From positions 162,516,200 through 162,564,722 of the forward strand of contig JBOZIK010000001.1 in NCBI GenBank assembly GCA_051453625.1: a DNA stretch of 48,523 bases, written 5' to 3'. A model generated the notes under the pieces. The model was not told where the DNA came from, ran no database searches, and saw only the letters and a program-made list of their open reading frames with translations. This DNA is from Welwitschia mirabilis (lineage: Eukaryota > Gnetophyta > Gnetopsida > Welwitschiales). Shown piece by piece: positions 1 through 10,470 of the stretch (positions are counted from its first letter, which is position 1; each line of letters opens with the position of its first letter). The position numbers were made by a program, and so were the translations under genes.

Positions 1-319
1 GAAGATTTTATTAAAAAGTAAAACATCAAAATATTCAAAACTTATAGATAAATCTTCACAAAATCTTACCATTAAGATGCAAATCTAATAACAAGGTAAA
101 TATCACAATGATGGTTCTAAGAAGTACATCATAATACAACAATTGATGATTTAGAAAACAAATATTGTAACAAATGGTAATTAATTAAAATAATGAACTA
201 CTACTGAAGTTGAAATTTTCTTGAATAAAAAAGACTCTAAATTCTTAGCTTTTATCCATATGGTCTTTATTGACTTTGGGGTAGAGACTTGTTTGGAAAC
301 AAATTTAAATGATAATGCA

Positions 320-1772
320 TTAATGTTTGCAAAATAAATAATTTTTCTATAGGGATAGTTAAATTATGAATGACCAAATTTGGAATAAAAATGTCAAGTA
401 ATGTTTCTTGTAGGAAATGTTATACCTTTAATGCTTACCTCACTAGATGAAGTTGATGTACTATTTCCTTCAAATACAATACCCTTTTTGTCATGTGCAA
501 TTTGTTTCAATCCAAGCATTTTCTCAAGTTTTTTTGATCCCTTAATGAATCTACTCAAGACTTGTGAAGACTGGCTTAAATTCTTCATGATACTTGTGTT
601 TTATTCTTGAATCTCTTTATATATTTGACCAAAGACTTCATGATCCCTTCTCAAATCCTTAATGATATTATTCAGTTCATTGACTTTTATAGCAAGCCTT
701 TTACATTCTTAATATAGTTCATAATATGCATCTTCAACGTCCTTCTCTTCTTCATCTTTACTCATGTCCAAATCATCATGCTTAGTGAGTTTTAGTGATG
801 AGTAGTGGGATTCAAAAGTACCATGAAAGATAATGTTCTATGTTCTTCAGATTATTTATTTAAGCTTTCTTCTTCATCTTATTCAAGGTTATCCCAAGTG
901 GTTACTAGTGAGGGATTCTTTATCTCCTTTAGTTTTCTATTGTTGGTACCATTGTTTTCCATATGCCTAAAACTCTTGTTGAATTCTCTATATCTTCTTT
1001 TTAATAAAAATTCTTTAAATTTTCTTGCTAAATGAGTTGCTTCATATAATTCATCTTCTAATCTATTACTTTTAATATTCTCCTGCATACCTTTCAAAGA
1101 AAAGCTTTTCTTTCTATTATTAGAAAATTTTAACTCATAATTTTGAAGGTTACCTTGTAGTTCATCTAGTGGCATCTTATTGAGATATTTACTTTCTTCA
1201 ATCGTAGTTACCTTTGGTTTAAATCTCTTGGGAAGGAATCTTAAGACCTTCCTTACTATCTTGGCTTCCTCCATATTTTCTCCAAGACTTGCCATGGACT
1301 TTATAATGTCCATTAGGCCAGCAAAGAATTCCTGAAGAGCATCTTTCTCATCCATCTTAATCTCTTCAAATTTTGTAATCAACATCTGCATCTTTGCTTG
1401 CTTGACAGTGAATGTCCCTTCATTAGAAATAGTAAGAATATCCCATGCTTCTTTGGCAATCTTGCAGTTTATTATTCTCTTGAATTCATCTGCAGTCATA
1501 GCACAAAAAATTGCATTCAAAGCACAAGCATCAATAGTAGCATTAGCTTTATTTAATTTAGTCCATTTATTTTTGGTTTCAACACTACTATAGAATTGCT
1601 TTTATCATCCTGTTGAGTTGTGGTAGGATGGCTATAACCTGTGATCAATACATCCTCATAATCTACATCAAGAGAACTTAAGAATATTCTTATTCTAGCT
1701 TTCTAATATTCATAGTTTATTTCATCAAACAATGAAGGCCTAAAAATAGTGAGGCCTTCTATAATAAAATTT
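320..1772 (-). pseudogene. gag: Copia gag (UBN2-type), degenerate
   Basis: Gag forms the virus-like particle that packages element RNA. The N-terminal block near 1700-1745 reads LFDEINYEY-stop-KARIRIF, where the stop replaces the conserved Trp. The longest open stretch, 879-1520 (213 residues), is the UBN2 core, with FCAMTADEF, IAKEAWDIL and VRKVLRFLP. Downstream, 394-588 encodes FIKGSKKLEKMLGL, typical of the spacer before the zinc knuckle. At 320-372 the knuckle survives only as a relic, with stops or Tyr at three of the expected Cys positions. The start codon is not clear; homology begins near 1772. It lies just inside the primer-binding site, as expected. The family call is firm and the protein is non-functional. 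Confidence 0.85.
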
Positions 1773-1831
1773 ATGGCTAGGGTTACTGAGTCAAAGATTG
1801 ATTAAAGTATTAGTGTTAACTCAACTTGGAT

Positions 1832-1842
1832 CTTTGATACCA
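1832..1842 (-). other. Primer-binding site of element A
   Basis: Read on the minus strand this is TGGTATCAAAG, one base from TGGTATCAGAG, the usual plant copia site complementary to initiator Met tRNA. Two bases separate it from the LTR edge at 1845. Confidence 0.8.
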
Positions 1843-1868
1843 AATGTAGGATCAAAAACCCTAGAGCT

Positions 1869-1892
1869 GGGGGGGAGGGGGGGTGGGAAGGG
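1869..1892 (+). other. G-quadruplex-capable run in LTR A
   Basis: Four G runs of 7, 7, 3 and 3 are separated by A, T and AA. This fits the G3+N1-7 quadruplex pattern. It lies within 50 bp of the LTR/primer-binding-site boundary and is C-rich in the element's own sense. Homopolymer length in a draft assembly is uncertain. Confidence 0.6.
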
Positions 1893-2119
1893 AGGATGGA
1901 GATGAATAGGATTTCTTAAAAAAATAAAACAACTATTAATACACAAGAAATAAATGATGACATAAAAAGATATAACAAAACATACTCAAAAGTAAAACCA
2001 AAGAAATGCATAAGACAAGATTTATAGTGGTTCAGGATACACCCTACTTCACTTTCGAAAGATAGTGAATAATTAAAACTATTCCAGATATCTATTACTT
2101 TATTAGCTACTAGGTTTTT

Positions 2120-2290
2120 AAGGTAAATATTTAACCTTACAAAGCAAACTTTTTCAAGCTAAGTCTCAACCATCATAAACAGAATTTTCTAGGCTAAGTA
2201 TTAACCTTCATAAAATAGACTTTTGTAGGCTAAGTTTCAACCTCAATAAAATGAACTTTTGGAGGTTACTTCTCAACCTCAATAAAATGC
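2120..2290. repeat. 36-bp tandem repeat, about five units, in LTR A
   Basis: Units start near 2120, 2156, 2191, 2227 and 2263. Each has the form AGGCTAAGTNTCAACCTN followed by ATAAAATNNACTTTTG. The last three units are most alike. It is a local duplication inside the LTR. Confidence 0.75.
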
Positions 2291-2860
2291 ATAAGGGTGA
2301 GTGAGGGAATGAAGCCTCTATGCTCTAAGTTACTCAAGTGCAAGAACTAACAATGGAGCCTTATTACTCAGATTTAGTATAAAAGTAAGTGCTACATGAG
2401 AGAGGAATGCAATTACAAAGATAAGATCTTCAGATTAAGAGTACAATCTCCTTTTTTAAAATCCATTTGATCTTAAGCATACCAAGTTTTTGAGTGTTGT
2501 CTCTTTAAATAGATTTTCCCAAAATATAGCTGTTAGATAGTTAGGAAGGAATCAAACATTTGAAATAGATAGATTTGGTGATATAACGGTTAGAAAACTA
2601 TTTGAAAATTTCTGCTTCTACTCTGACTGATCAACCCCTCAAAACATCCAGTTGACCTGAGTGACTCACGTCACTTGATCTGATCACCCTATTTTTTATC
2701 CGGTCGACCCAAGTAACTCATGTTACTTAGTCTGGTTACCCCTATCTAAAATTCGGTCGACCAATATTCTTTAGGTTTGGTCAACTCCACATGAGTCCAG
2801 TTGACCCCATAAGACATAGTACATATGGAGAAACTTAAAAAATGCATTTTTAGTTCTAGT

Positions 2861-2910
2861 TGATCCCTCAAAGATCTAGTTGATCCCTCAAAGATCTAGT
2901 TGATCCCTCA
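2861..2910. repeat. 20-bp tandem repeat, 2.5 copies, in LTR A
   Basis: The unit TGATCCCTCAAAGATCTAGT occurs at 2861-2880 and 2881-2900, and its first ten bases recur at 2901-2910. It extends the cluster of GTTGACC/GTCGACC-like motifs just upstream. Confidence 0.9.
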
Positions 2911-3119
2911 TGAAGTAGCCCAAAATGAGTATTTCCAAGTTCGATTGACTACTACTTTAAGTCCTTAGACAGAAAATTAAGTTACTTTAATCAGAACATG
3001 TTCAAACATTGGCTGTCTTTTGGATATGAATCCTTCAGTTTCTTGCATTTGTAAAATTACATTTCATTCTACAAAGATCATATTAGTTTGACATCAATTG
3101 GTAATATAAAATCCTAACA

Positions 3120-4039
3120 AAAACTTCTTAAGAAGTGGAGAAATGTCACATCCACATTTTTATTTCTTTTTAAAAGGTACAAATATTAAATTTAATAAAT
3201 TATTTAGAAAGATTTAATTATTTTAAAATCTTCAACTGATATAGATATTATATTTTAAGGTGCTATTATATTAAATTATGCCTTGAGTTCCTTTTATCTT
3301 ATAAAGACTAAAATATTACTTTATAATCTTCAAGAATGTTCTTACAGTGGTGATGATATCATTTACTTTTATTATTATTGCATCTTTTTTGTAGAATTTA
3401 TACATGATTAAATGTTAATTGTAAAGGCTTATTATTTTGTTTCATTATTATGATTAAACAAATGGAATAAAAAACATTTTTTTAAAATATTATTAAAGCA
3501 CCTAGTAACCAGACAAGCCTTTATGAGATATTATGAAATCACCACCATTACCATTGAATCATGATGTATTCTTTTATATTCTTGAGTCCTTTTATTTTAC
3601 CCATGTTCTCTTATTATAAATAGAGTTTTCCTTCTCTCAAGTTAAGCCTATTTTTCAAAAATACTTTGCCTTTGAATCTTAGAGCTTAGGAAGTCTAATA
3701 TCTTTAAAAACTTGGAATATCTTTGAAGTTCTCGAATACCACAATCTGTTACAGGTATGGTTCTATTCCTTCTTGCTTCCTTATAGGCCCCTTTTTATAT
3801 GCATTACATTATTATATTTGTTATGTCTATTTGCTTGCTAGTAAAATATAAACATGTGTCATACTTGATAAAAGTAAAATCAATCCTTATTCCAAGTCTC
3901 AACTCCTACTATTTTGTATACTCGATGTCTTCGATAATCTAAGTACAAGTTGTCATCATCCCGAGTTGATACTTCATGGTTATACCTTTATCATACTTCT
4001 CTTGATGTCATGATTTATTATGAAGTTAGGATTATGATT
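3120..4039. other. Non-coding AT-rich stretch, possible eroded LTR start
   Basis: No coding homology is visible. TGTCACATCC at 3144 resembles the start of many plant Ty3/gypsy LTRs. A TATA-like box TATAAATA at 3615-3622 is followed by a pyrimidine-rich stretch, as in an LTR promoter. A matching end and target duplication were not found, so the solo-LTR reading is weak. Confidence 0.3.
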
Positions 4040-4354
4040 ATTCCACAGATTACCAAATGAAGCAGTGGAATGGGAGAATTCCACAGATCACTGAGTGAGG
4101 TAGTGAAAATAATAAATTGATCACAGATCATCAAATGAGGTAGTTGACTTCACAGATTATCGAATGAGATAGTGAAGTGATTGAAATGTAAAAATATCAT
4201 ATGAAAACCATAGATCATTAAATGAGGCATTAGGTTTTATAGATTATCGAATGAGGTAGTAAAGTGTATAAAATATAAAAAATATTATATAAGAACCATA
4301 GATCACTAAGTAAGGTAGTGGGCTTCACAGATCGCTGAATGAGGTAGTGAAGTG
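4040..4354. repeat. Array of eight stem-loops with a shared 18-nt loop
   Basis: Eight copies of a loop like AGATYAYYRAATGAGGTA start at 4047, 4085, 4125, 4154, 4212, 4241, 4300 and 4329. Each is 18 nt long. The flanking arms differ between copies but pair within a copy: ATTCCAC/GTGGAAT (copy 1), ACTTCAC/GTGAAGT (copy 4), AAAACC/GGTTTT with a bulge (copy 5), TTTTAT/GTAAAG with wobble pairs (copy 6), CTTCAC/GTGAAG (copy 8). Copies 2, 3 and 7 pair less well. From copy 3 on, the loops come in pairs 29 bp apart that repeat every 87-88 bp. It lies downstream of the TATA-like box at 3615 and may belong to an eroded LTR. Confidence 0.8.
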
Positions 4355-5207
4355 ATTGAAATATGAGAAAGTTTATAATTTATTATTCTTATTTCATAAT
4401 CATAAGGTTGTTTATCTTGTGAAATAACTTGTTTCTTGAAGTTCTTACTTTTGTCCTTTCTATTTTGACAATTGAAAAATATTTATCTTTTCTTACCTTG
4501 TCTTGCCTAGACCATACTAGGAGCTATGAGATTTTCATAGTTCTCATTTAATATTCTTTATATAATAGATGGAAAATCTAGAGTATGATTTCTAAATTGG
4601 ACATAAAGATGTGAAGGATTATTATTCTAGTTTTATTGGAAATTTTGCTGAATGATCTTATATTCCTTCATTAATCCTAAAATATTTAGTTTTATATGAC
4701 TGAGATTTGAGGCCACGATATACATTTCTTAAATAATGTTTCATTGGATGTGCATTGATAATTAAACTTTATTTTTATTATGTGCATCCCTTGTAGTTTT
4801 ATAAAATTTCTTAGTTAATTTATTTAGCATTGTTTAGTGAATATCTTCCTTGGAAAAATACTTTTGCAATCACATATGAAAATTTGAGTACATATTCTTT
4901 ATGCTTATCTTGAAAAACCTTATTGAGAAACTTGAATCTTTAGTTATTAAAATTTCCTTGAAAATGCATCAAATGATAAATTATGAATATATTTTTCTTG
5001 AATCCTTTTTCAAATAAGTATGAATTGGTAATTTATTTTCATGAATCAAGTCTAAAATTTTCTTAAAGATTAATAGTCTATTTGTGAGTCTAGGATATTG
5101 GTATTTTATATTTAAATGAATTATTAATGTCAATTTATTATCAATAAAACCTTAAGAAAGAGTTATGTATTTTTATTATCCTCCCAAAATATAATTTTAA
5201 TGCTATC
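4355..5207. other. AT-rich, no feature recognised
   Basis: Both strands are rich in stops and show no transposon protein motif. Its right edge, CTATC at 5203-5207, is the left target duplication of element B, so this is the sequence into which B inserted. Confidence 0.6.
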
Positions 5208-6404
5208 CGTTGAGAACCTATTATTATTGATCAAATTAATGAGTTTTTGTGAAGTTAGCTTTATGCAGAGATTTTTTAGAACTGGGCCACTGCTATATAA
5301 ATCTGGGTGACCAACCTATTATATAAACATACACTGAATAATATTTGGGTAACCATATGAAATTGACATGGTAACTAGACTATTAGTAAGGCAAAACTGC
5401 TTCAGTATCGGGTGACCTATCTTCCAAGTTAGGGTAACCTAACTATTAATCAGATGAAGCTCGATTCCAGCATAGGCAACCGTGCATGTTATATAGGGTA
5501 ATCGACTTCTAAATCTATTGCAGACTGAGACAAAAATGGGCAACTAATCATATGCTAAAGGGCGAATAAACTATATTTTAAAAATTTCAGTCTACTAACA
5601 GTAAGAGTAACTAAGTGTTTAATTAAGGATGTTTACATACTATCCAAAGACAATCATAAATAGGTAGACTGATATCTCAAGTTAGGGCGATCTAAATAAG
5701 GTCGACCACATATTTATTAAAGGGCAACCAAAAGTTCCTATACAATAGACTAATAAACCTGAGTTAAGAAAGGGCAACCAAATGAAATGGACAAGGGTGA
5801 CCGAATACTAAGCCAATCGAGTTTATTTTGAGGTCGATCTAACGTATTACAAATATAACCATTATACTTTTGCAGTTTATCAAAAAGTGCGGAATCCATT
5901 ATAACGGTTCACTTCTTATCTTCAAATGGCTAACTTTTTTGGCTAATTTATTCAATTACCTTCCTTTATAAAGTAAAGATTACCTCTTTTGAAATTGAAC
6001 TATTACATTAATCATTCTATACTTAAATGATTGTGAGTTCAGATTTTTTTTGGGAGCTTGTCTTTGTACCATCACTTGTAAGAGCTTACTATACCTCTTG
6101 TTCCTATGAGCATAACTATGCACTTGTGCACTTTGCTTATATACTTTCCTTCATGATTGTGGATTAGTCCCAAAATCCTTTGTTAAATGTATAGGTTTAT
6201 GATAAGCTTGAAAATCAACCTTTGAGGTTAATATATGCTAGTTAGAAATAGGTGGTCTAAGAGCTGAAGGGTGATGTCTATCTACCATTAAAATATTCTG
6301 TGATTTTTGGTGGTGTGTTTGACTTTTATTTGCAAGTCTTTGAAGTGGATGAATATTTTTCTTATGACTTATTCACTGCCCTCTAAGATTGGTTCATTTT
6401 TTCA
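5208..6404 (+). repeat. 5' LTR of element B
   Basis: It begins CGTTGAGAAC, a one-base variant of the TGTTGAGAAT that opens the 3' LTR, and ends TTTTTTCA two bases before the primer-binding site. The length is 1197 bp. The first 600 bp contain many GGGYRACC/GGTCGACC-like motifs. A TATA-like box, TATAAAG, lies at 5967-5973. Similarity to 16281-17533 runs the full length. Confidence 0.9.
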
Positions 6405-6406
6405 AT

Positions 6407-6417
6407 TAGTATTAGAG
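6407..6417 (+). other. Primer-binding site of element B
   Basis: TAGTATTAGAG differs by two transitions from TGGTATCAGAG, the usual site for initiator Met tRNA. It sits two bases inside the 5' LTR end. Confidence 0.8.
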
Positions 6418-6481
6418 TAAGGTTAAGCAACATATCTTAATAGATATGTGCTCCAATCAACCCTAAAAAATGAGTTAGCCC

Positions 6482-7830
6482 TTGGAAGAAAAATCTGTCA
6501 CAAGGCTTCCCTTATTTGATGGAACCAACTATGGTTATTGGAAGGCAAAAATAAGGGTCTTTGTTCAATCCATTGACCTTGAGATATGGGATTCAATTAC
6601 TAATGGCTATTATCTTCCTACTGTGCAAGATCCTATAACCAAGCTAACTACTCTAAAGAGTAAAGATAAGTGGACACTTGAAAAAAAGTCAATAACATAT
6701 TGTAAGTTCAAAGGACTAAATTCCGTCTTCTGTATCATAGGGTTGAAAGATTTTAAACTAGTAGTAAACTGCACCATAGCAAAAGAAGCATGGAACATCT
6801 TAAAGACTGTTCATTAAGGAACTAGCCTAGTAAAGTATAATAAGCTTTAGATGCTCATCACTTAGTTCAAAGATCTTAAGATGAAAGAAGATAAAGGTAT
6901 AAATAATTTTTTATAAAACTAATAGATACAGTTAATTCTAGACTTGGCCTAAGTGAAATCATCCTTGCTCAAGAGATTTGAGTTCAAAGTAATGGCTATT
7001 AAACAAAGCAAGCACCTGAATATCATGAAGATGGATGAGATTCAAGAAAACCTTCACACATTTGAACTAAAATTTGGAAAGTAGAAGAAGAAAAGTGTAT
7101 CATTGATAGTTGCTTATGAAAACTCCAATATCAAGAAAAGATCTAACCAAGAACTAGAAAGTAAAGATGAAGTGACGCTTTTAGCTAGAAGATTCAGGCG
7201 CTTCATGCAAAAAAGGAAAAATGGAGGTTAATCACCAAGAAGAAAAGAGAAGGAACGATGAGATATATAATGCTACTCCTGCAAGGGTTTTGGTTATATA
7301 TCAAATGTCTACCTAAATAACAAAAAGGATGATAAAAAAAAGGGAAGAAAGTCTTATTAGCAACATGAAATGATGAAGAAAGTGAGAGAAAATAGAACTC
7401 AGATTTAGAGTGAGGTGGGATTTCTCTTATGGCTTTTATATATAAAAAAGTATATTCCTTACTCACCATTGATTATTTTGATGATAACAATATGCTCAGT
7501 GAAATAGAAGTGGAACTCTATATAGAATATCAAAATTTGGCTCTTAGAGTAAACAATCTAAAGACATAAAATAAAAATCTATTAGATAAGCTAGAGTCTA
7601 AAGAAAGGGAAATTAGAGATTTGAAAAGAAAACTTGAATCAAATTCATCACTATCTAAAAGGACTTTGTAATCATGTTTCTTATCTCAAACTCTTGACTA
7701 AAGTAAATTCCAAATATTCAATAGAAAATATTACCTACCATTATTGCAATAAAAAGGATCACTCAAAAATTAATTTTATGTTTTGCAAAAGTTATTTCCT
7801 CACTCCATGCTAGGTTCTAAGTTTATCTTC
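6482..7830 (+). pseudogene. gag: Copia gag, segment 1 of element B
   Basis: The first 111 codons are open and begin EEKSVTRLPLFDGTNYGYWK, the copia gag N-terminal domain. The apparent start codon is TTG, probably a mutated ATG. After a stop at 6815 the UBN2 core continues in pieces (IAKEAWNIL, then FKDLKMKED and KHLNIMKMDEIQENL), broken by several stops and a frameshift. A CCHC knuckle relic lies at 7271-7312 (CYSCKGFGY, with Tyr for His and for the last Cys). A charged, coiled-coil-like block (LLDKLESKEREIRDLK) lies near 7580-7630. A second knuckle relic at about 7735-7790 has lost two Cys. This is the only segment of B with the gag N-terminus. Confidence 0.85.
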
Positions 7831-8530
7831 TCTCCTAATCAAAGTATAAATAAAAACAAATGCATGAGATGGATTTCAAAGTCCTCAGATAAAAGCTTAT
7901 TAATTCAAATGACTTTAAAGGAAACTAATCATTCTTGCTGATATCTTGATAGTAGTTGCTCTAGACATATGATAGGTGATAAGTCCAACTTCAATAAATT
8001 CAAGAAATATGATGGAGGAGAAGTAATGTTTAGTGATAATGGAAGAGATCAAATTGAAGAAATTAGAAGCATTGGTGTTATTATTTATGAAGGGTTTAAA
8101 GCATAATCTGTTAAGTACTAGTCAAATATGTGATAAGGGTCATAAAGTGTCTTTTCATAAAAATAAGGGTATAGTCAAACATGGTAAAAATGATTAGCTA
8201 TTACTAATAGCAACAAGACACAAAAATGTTTATTGTGTAAATTAGTCAAGCAATTCTATTTGTCTTTATTCTCATGTCCAACAAGATATTATCTAGCATC
8301 AATGTTTAAGTCATATTATCTTTGAAAATTTGAAGAAAATATGGTGTGATGAGATTGTTAGAGGTCTTCCAAAACTTTCTATCACTCACAAAGGCTTATG
8401 TGATGCTTGTCAAAAAGAAAAACAAACCAAAGATTCTCATAAAGAAATAAGTGATATTACTACTAGCAAGCCTTTAGATTTAATTCATGTGGACTTGGTT
8501 GGCCCTATTCAAAGAGGAAGCTTATTTGGA
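7831..8530 (+). pseudogene. pol: Protease to integrase start, segment 1 of element B
   Basis: The aspartic protease motif is read at 7936-7968 as YLDSSCSRHM. The catalytic Asp (7948-7950) remains, but the following Ser-Gly has become Ser-Ser. The frame then breaks. The pre-integrase zinc domain follows (HQCLSHIIFENLKK, then GLCDACQKEKQ at 8394-8426), and the integrase core opens with LDLIHVDLVGPIQ, which keeps the first catalytic Asp. The segment stops at the N run beginning at 8531. The same stretch recurs, diverged, at 9700-10435 and 11380-11990. Confidence 0.8.
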
Positions 8531-8630
8531 NNNNNNNNNNNNNNNNNNNNNNNNNNNNNNNNNNNNNNNNNNNNNNNNNNNNNNNNNNNNNNNNNNNNNN
8601 NNNNNNNNNNNNNNNNNNNNNNNNNNNNNN
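8531..8630. other. Assembly gap, exactly 100 N
   Basis: One hundred Ns, a common placeholder for a gap of unknown size. The left side is integrase and the right side is mid-gag, so content jumps backwards across it. Confidence 0.95.
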
Positions 8631-9300
8631 GAAGTGGCTCTCTTAGCTAAAAGATTCAAGCCTTTCATGCAGCAAAGATGAAATGGAGGTCAATCCAGGA
8701 AACTACCAAGAAGAAAAGAGGAGGAATAACAAGATATCCAATGCTACTTCTGTTAGGGTTTTGATTACATGTCAAGTTTCTATTTAAATAATAAAAAGAA
8801 TGATAAAAGAAAAGAAAAGAAAGTTTTATCAGCAACATGGGATGATGAAGAAAGTGAGAACAAATAGAACTCAGACTCAGAGCGAGGTGAATATTTTCTC
8901 ATGGATTTTATACATGAAAAGATATGTTCTTCACCCACCATTGATTTTTAATTCACTGAGTGAAATAGAAGTGAAACTCTATATGGAATTTCAAAATATA
9001 GGACTTGAAGTAAACAATCTTAAAAAAGAAAACAAAAATCTATTAGATAAGCTAGAGTGTAGAGAAAGGGAAATTAGATATTTGAAAAATGAACTTGATT
9101 CAAATTCATCGCCGTCTAAAGAGAAAATATCTAGTAAACATTCTTCTAGTATTTTTCATACTTGGTTAAATCATGTTTCTTATCTTAGACCCCTTTCTAA
9201 AGTAAATTCTAAATACTCTTTAGCAAACATTACCTGCCATTATTACAATAAAAATAATCACTCCAAGATTGATTGTATTTTTCACAAAAGTTGGTTTTAG
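8631..9300 (+). pseudogene. gag: Copia gag C-terminal part, segment 2 of element B
   Basis: It opens at the gag position matching 7169 in segment 1 (EVALLAKRFKPFMQQ). It continues through a weak first knuckle (CYFC) into an open stretch from 8800. This includes a coiled-coil-like block (LLDKLECREREIRYLKNELD) and a second knuckle, CHYYNKNNHSKIDC, in which the second Cys is Tyr. The frame stops at TAG 9298-9300. Immediately afterwards the base composition changes abruptly. Confidence 0.85.
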
Positions 9301-9699
9301 GTTCCATTATCCATTGTTGTCCAGCACGTTCCGAGGGAAGCATAATGCAACCGCCCGCTACAACACGCATTGCCCACTCGACTAGTTATCGTTACTCAGT
9401 ATGTCCACTCAAGAAGTTTCTATATTCCCCACTGGACTGGTAAGGGGTCCTTCCTGAGTGTTCTAACGAGCCTACCATATATATAATATAAACAAGTGAG
9501 ACGCATACCACATCACAGGGAAGGTTTCATAGAACAAGCGATGGTAACGGGTGTGAGGGGAAAGGGGGGTATTGGTTGGCCCACCATCCCCTACGTACAA
9601 TGGTTGGTACGCCAACAATGATAATAGGTGATATGAAAACGCTCTTGTCTGCCGCTTCTCAGTCGCCCAGTTTCACTAGTTTCTCACGGGCAGACGTTC
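9301..9699. other. CpG-rich block of foreign composition inside gag-pol
   Basis: By hand count 192 of 399 bases are G or C (48 percent) and there are 18 CpG, against about three CpG in the preceding 670 bp. Segments 1 and 2 match on both sides (gag knuckle before, GFKFTFSPN after), but segment 1 has only about a dozen bases here. I recognise no coding, organelle or repeat sequence in it. An insertion, foreign DNA or random low-quality long-read sequence are all possible; the last fits the even base use best. Confidence 0.75.
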
Positions 9700-10470
9700 T
9701 AGGTTTTAAGTTTACTTTCTCTCCAAATTATAATCAAAGTTCAAATAAAAACAAATGCATGAGGTTAATTCCAAAGTCCTCAAACAAAAGCCTATTAATT
9801 CAAATAGATTTAAAAGTAACTAATCATTCTTGCTGGTATTTTGATAGTGGCTACTCTAGACATATGATAGGTAATAAATCCAACTTCATCAAATTCAAGA
9901 AATATGATGGAGGAGAAGTGACATTTGATGATAATGAAAGATCTCTAATTGAAGAGATTGAAAACATTGAATGAAGCAATTTACCTAATATTCACAATGT
10001 GTTATTTGTAAATGGCTTAAAGCATAATCTATTAAGAATTAGTCAAATTTGTAATAAAGGTCATAAAGTATTATTTGATGAAAACAAGTGTACAGTAAAA
10101 CATGATAAAACAGATAAGCTATTACTTATTGCAACTAGACATGAAAATATTTACTGTGTAAATCAGTCAAGCAATTCTATTTATCTCTCTTCTCATGTTT
10201 AAGAAGATGTTATCTGACATCAACATTTAGGTTACATTAGCTTTGAAAATTTAAAGAAAATCTATTGTGATGAGATCATTAAAGGTCTTCCAAAACTTTC
10301 TATCACTCACAAAAGCTTATGTGACGCTTGCCAAAAAGGAAAACAAAATAAATATTCTCATAAAAGAATTAGTAATTTTACTACGAGTAAGCCACTAGAT
10401 TTAATTCATATGAATTTGGTTGGCCTTATTCAAATAATAATCTTATCTAGAAAAAGATTTTTTTTTTCGT
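9700..10470 (+). pseudogene. pol: Protease and pre-integrase, segment 2 of element B
   Basis: The protease motif reads YFDSGYSRHM with Asp-Ser-Gly intact (9843-9851), the only one of three copies to keep it. Reading is open from the CpG-rich block to TGA at 9972. The next open stretch, 9999-10202, encodes the linker (LFVNGLKHNLLRISQICNKG). The pre-integrase zinc region follows after a stop, with CDACQKGKQ. The integrase start reads LIHMNLVGLIQ, so the first catalytic Asp is Asn and the conserved Pro is lost. Confidence 0.8.

Larger units (their letters stand above)
1..3119 (-). mobile_element. Element A: Ty1/copia retrotransposon, 5' half
   Basis: On the minus strand the order is LTR (1845-3119), primer-binding site (1832-1842), then gag running toward position 1. 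This is the normal 5' order of a Ty1/copia element. Pol and the 3' LTR would lie left of the window. The gag has the plant copia N-terminal and UBN2-type domains. The long LTR and gag style fit the SIRE/Maximus group, but without pol the lineage is inferred. Gag is broken by stops, so the copy is dead. No target duplication can be tested because only one end is present. Confidence 0.85.
1845..3119 (-). repeat. 5' LTR of element A
   Basis: The plus-strand text begins TGTAGGATC directly after the primer-binding site and ends ATCCTAACA, an imperfect inverted terminal match with TG...CA ends, giving 1275 bp. Internal features are a G-rich run (1869-1892), a five-unit 36-bp repeat (2120-2290), a cluster of GGTCGACC-like motifs (2625-2910) and a 20-bp tandem repeat (2861-2910). 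The outer edge at 3119 is inferred from the terminal inverted repeat, since the partner LTR is outside the window. Confidence 0.75.

Noticed and set aside
4040-4354. CRISPR-like array of short repeats
   Set aside because: The repeated part is an 18-nt loop with variable spacing (29-59 bp), no cas genes are present, and the context is a plant genome.
9301-9699. Clean transposon insertion with target duplication
   Set aside because: TAGGTT-like words occur at both edges, but removing the block does not restore the sequence seen in segment 1, and no terminal repeats were found.
9576-9974. Single ORF fusing the CpG-rich block to protease
   Set aside because: The first 40 or so codons come from the foreign-composition block and have no gag counterpart in the other segments; the in-frame join looks accidental.
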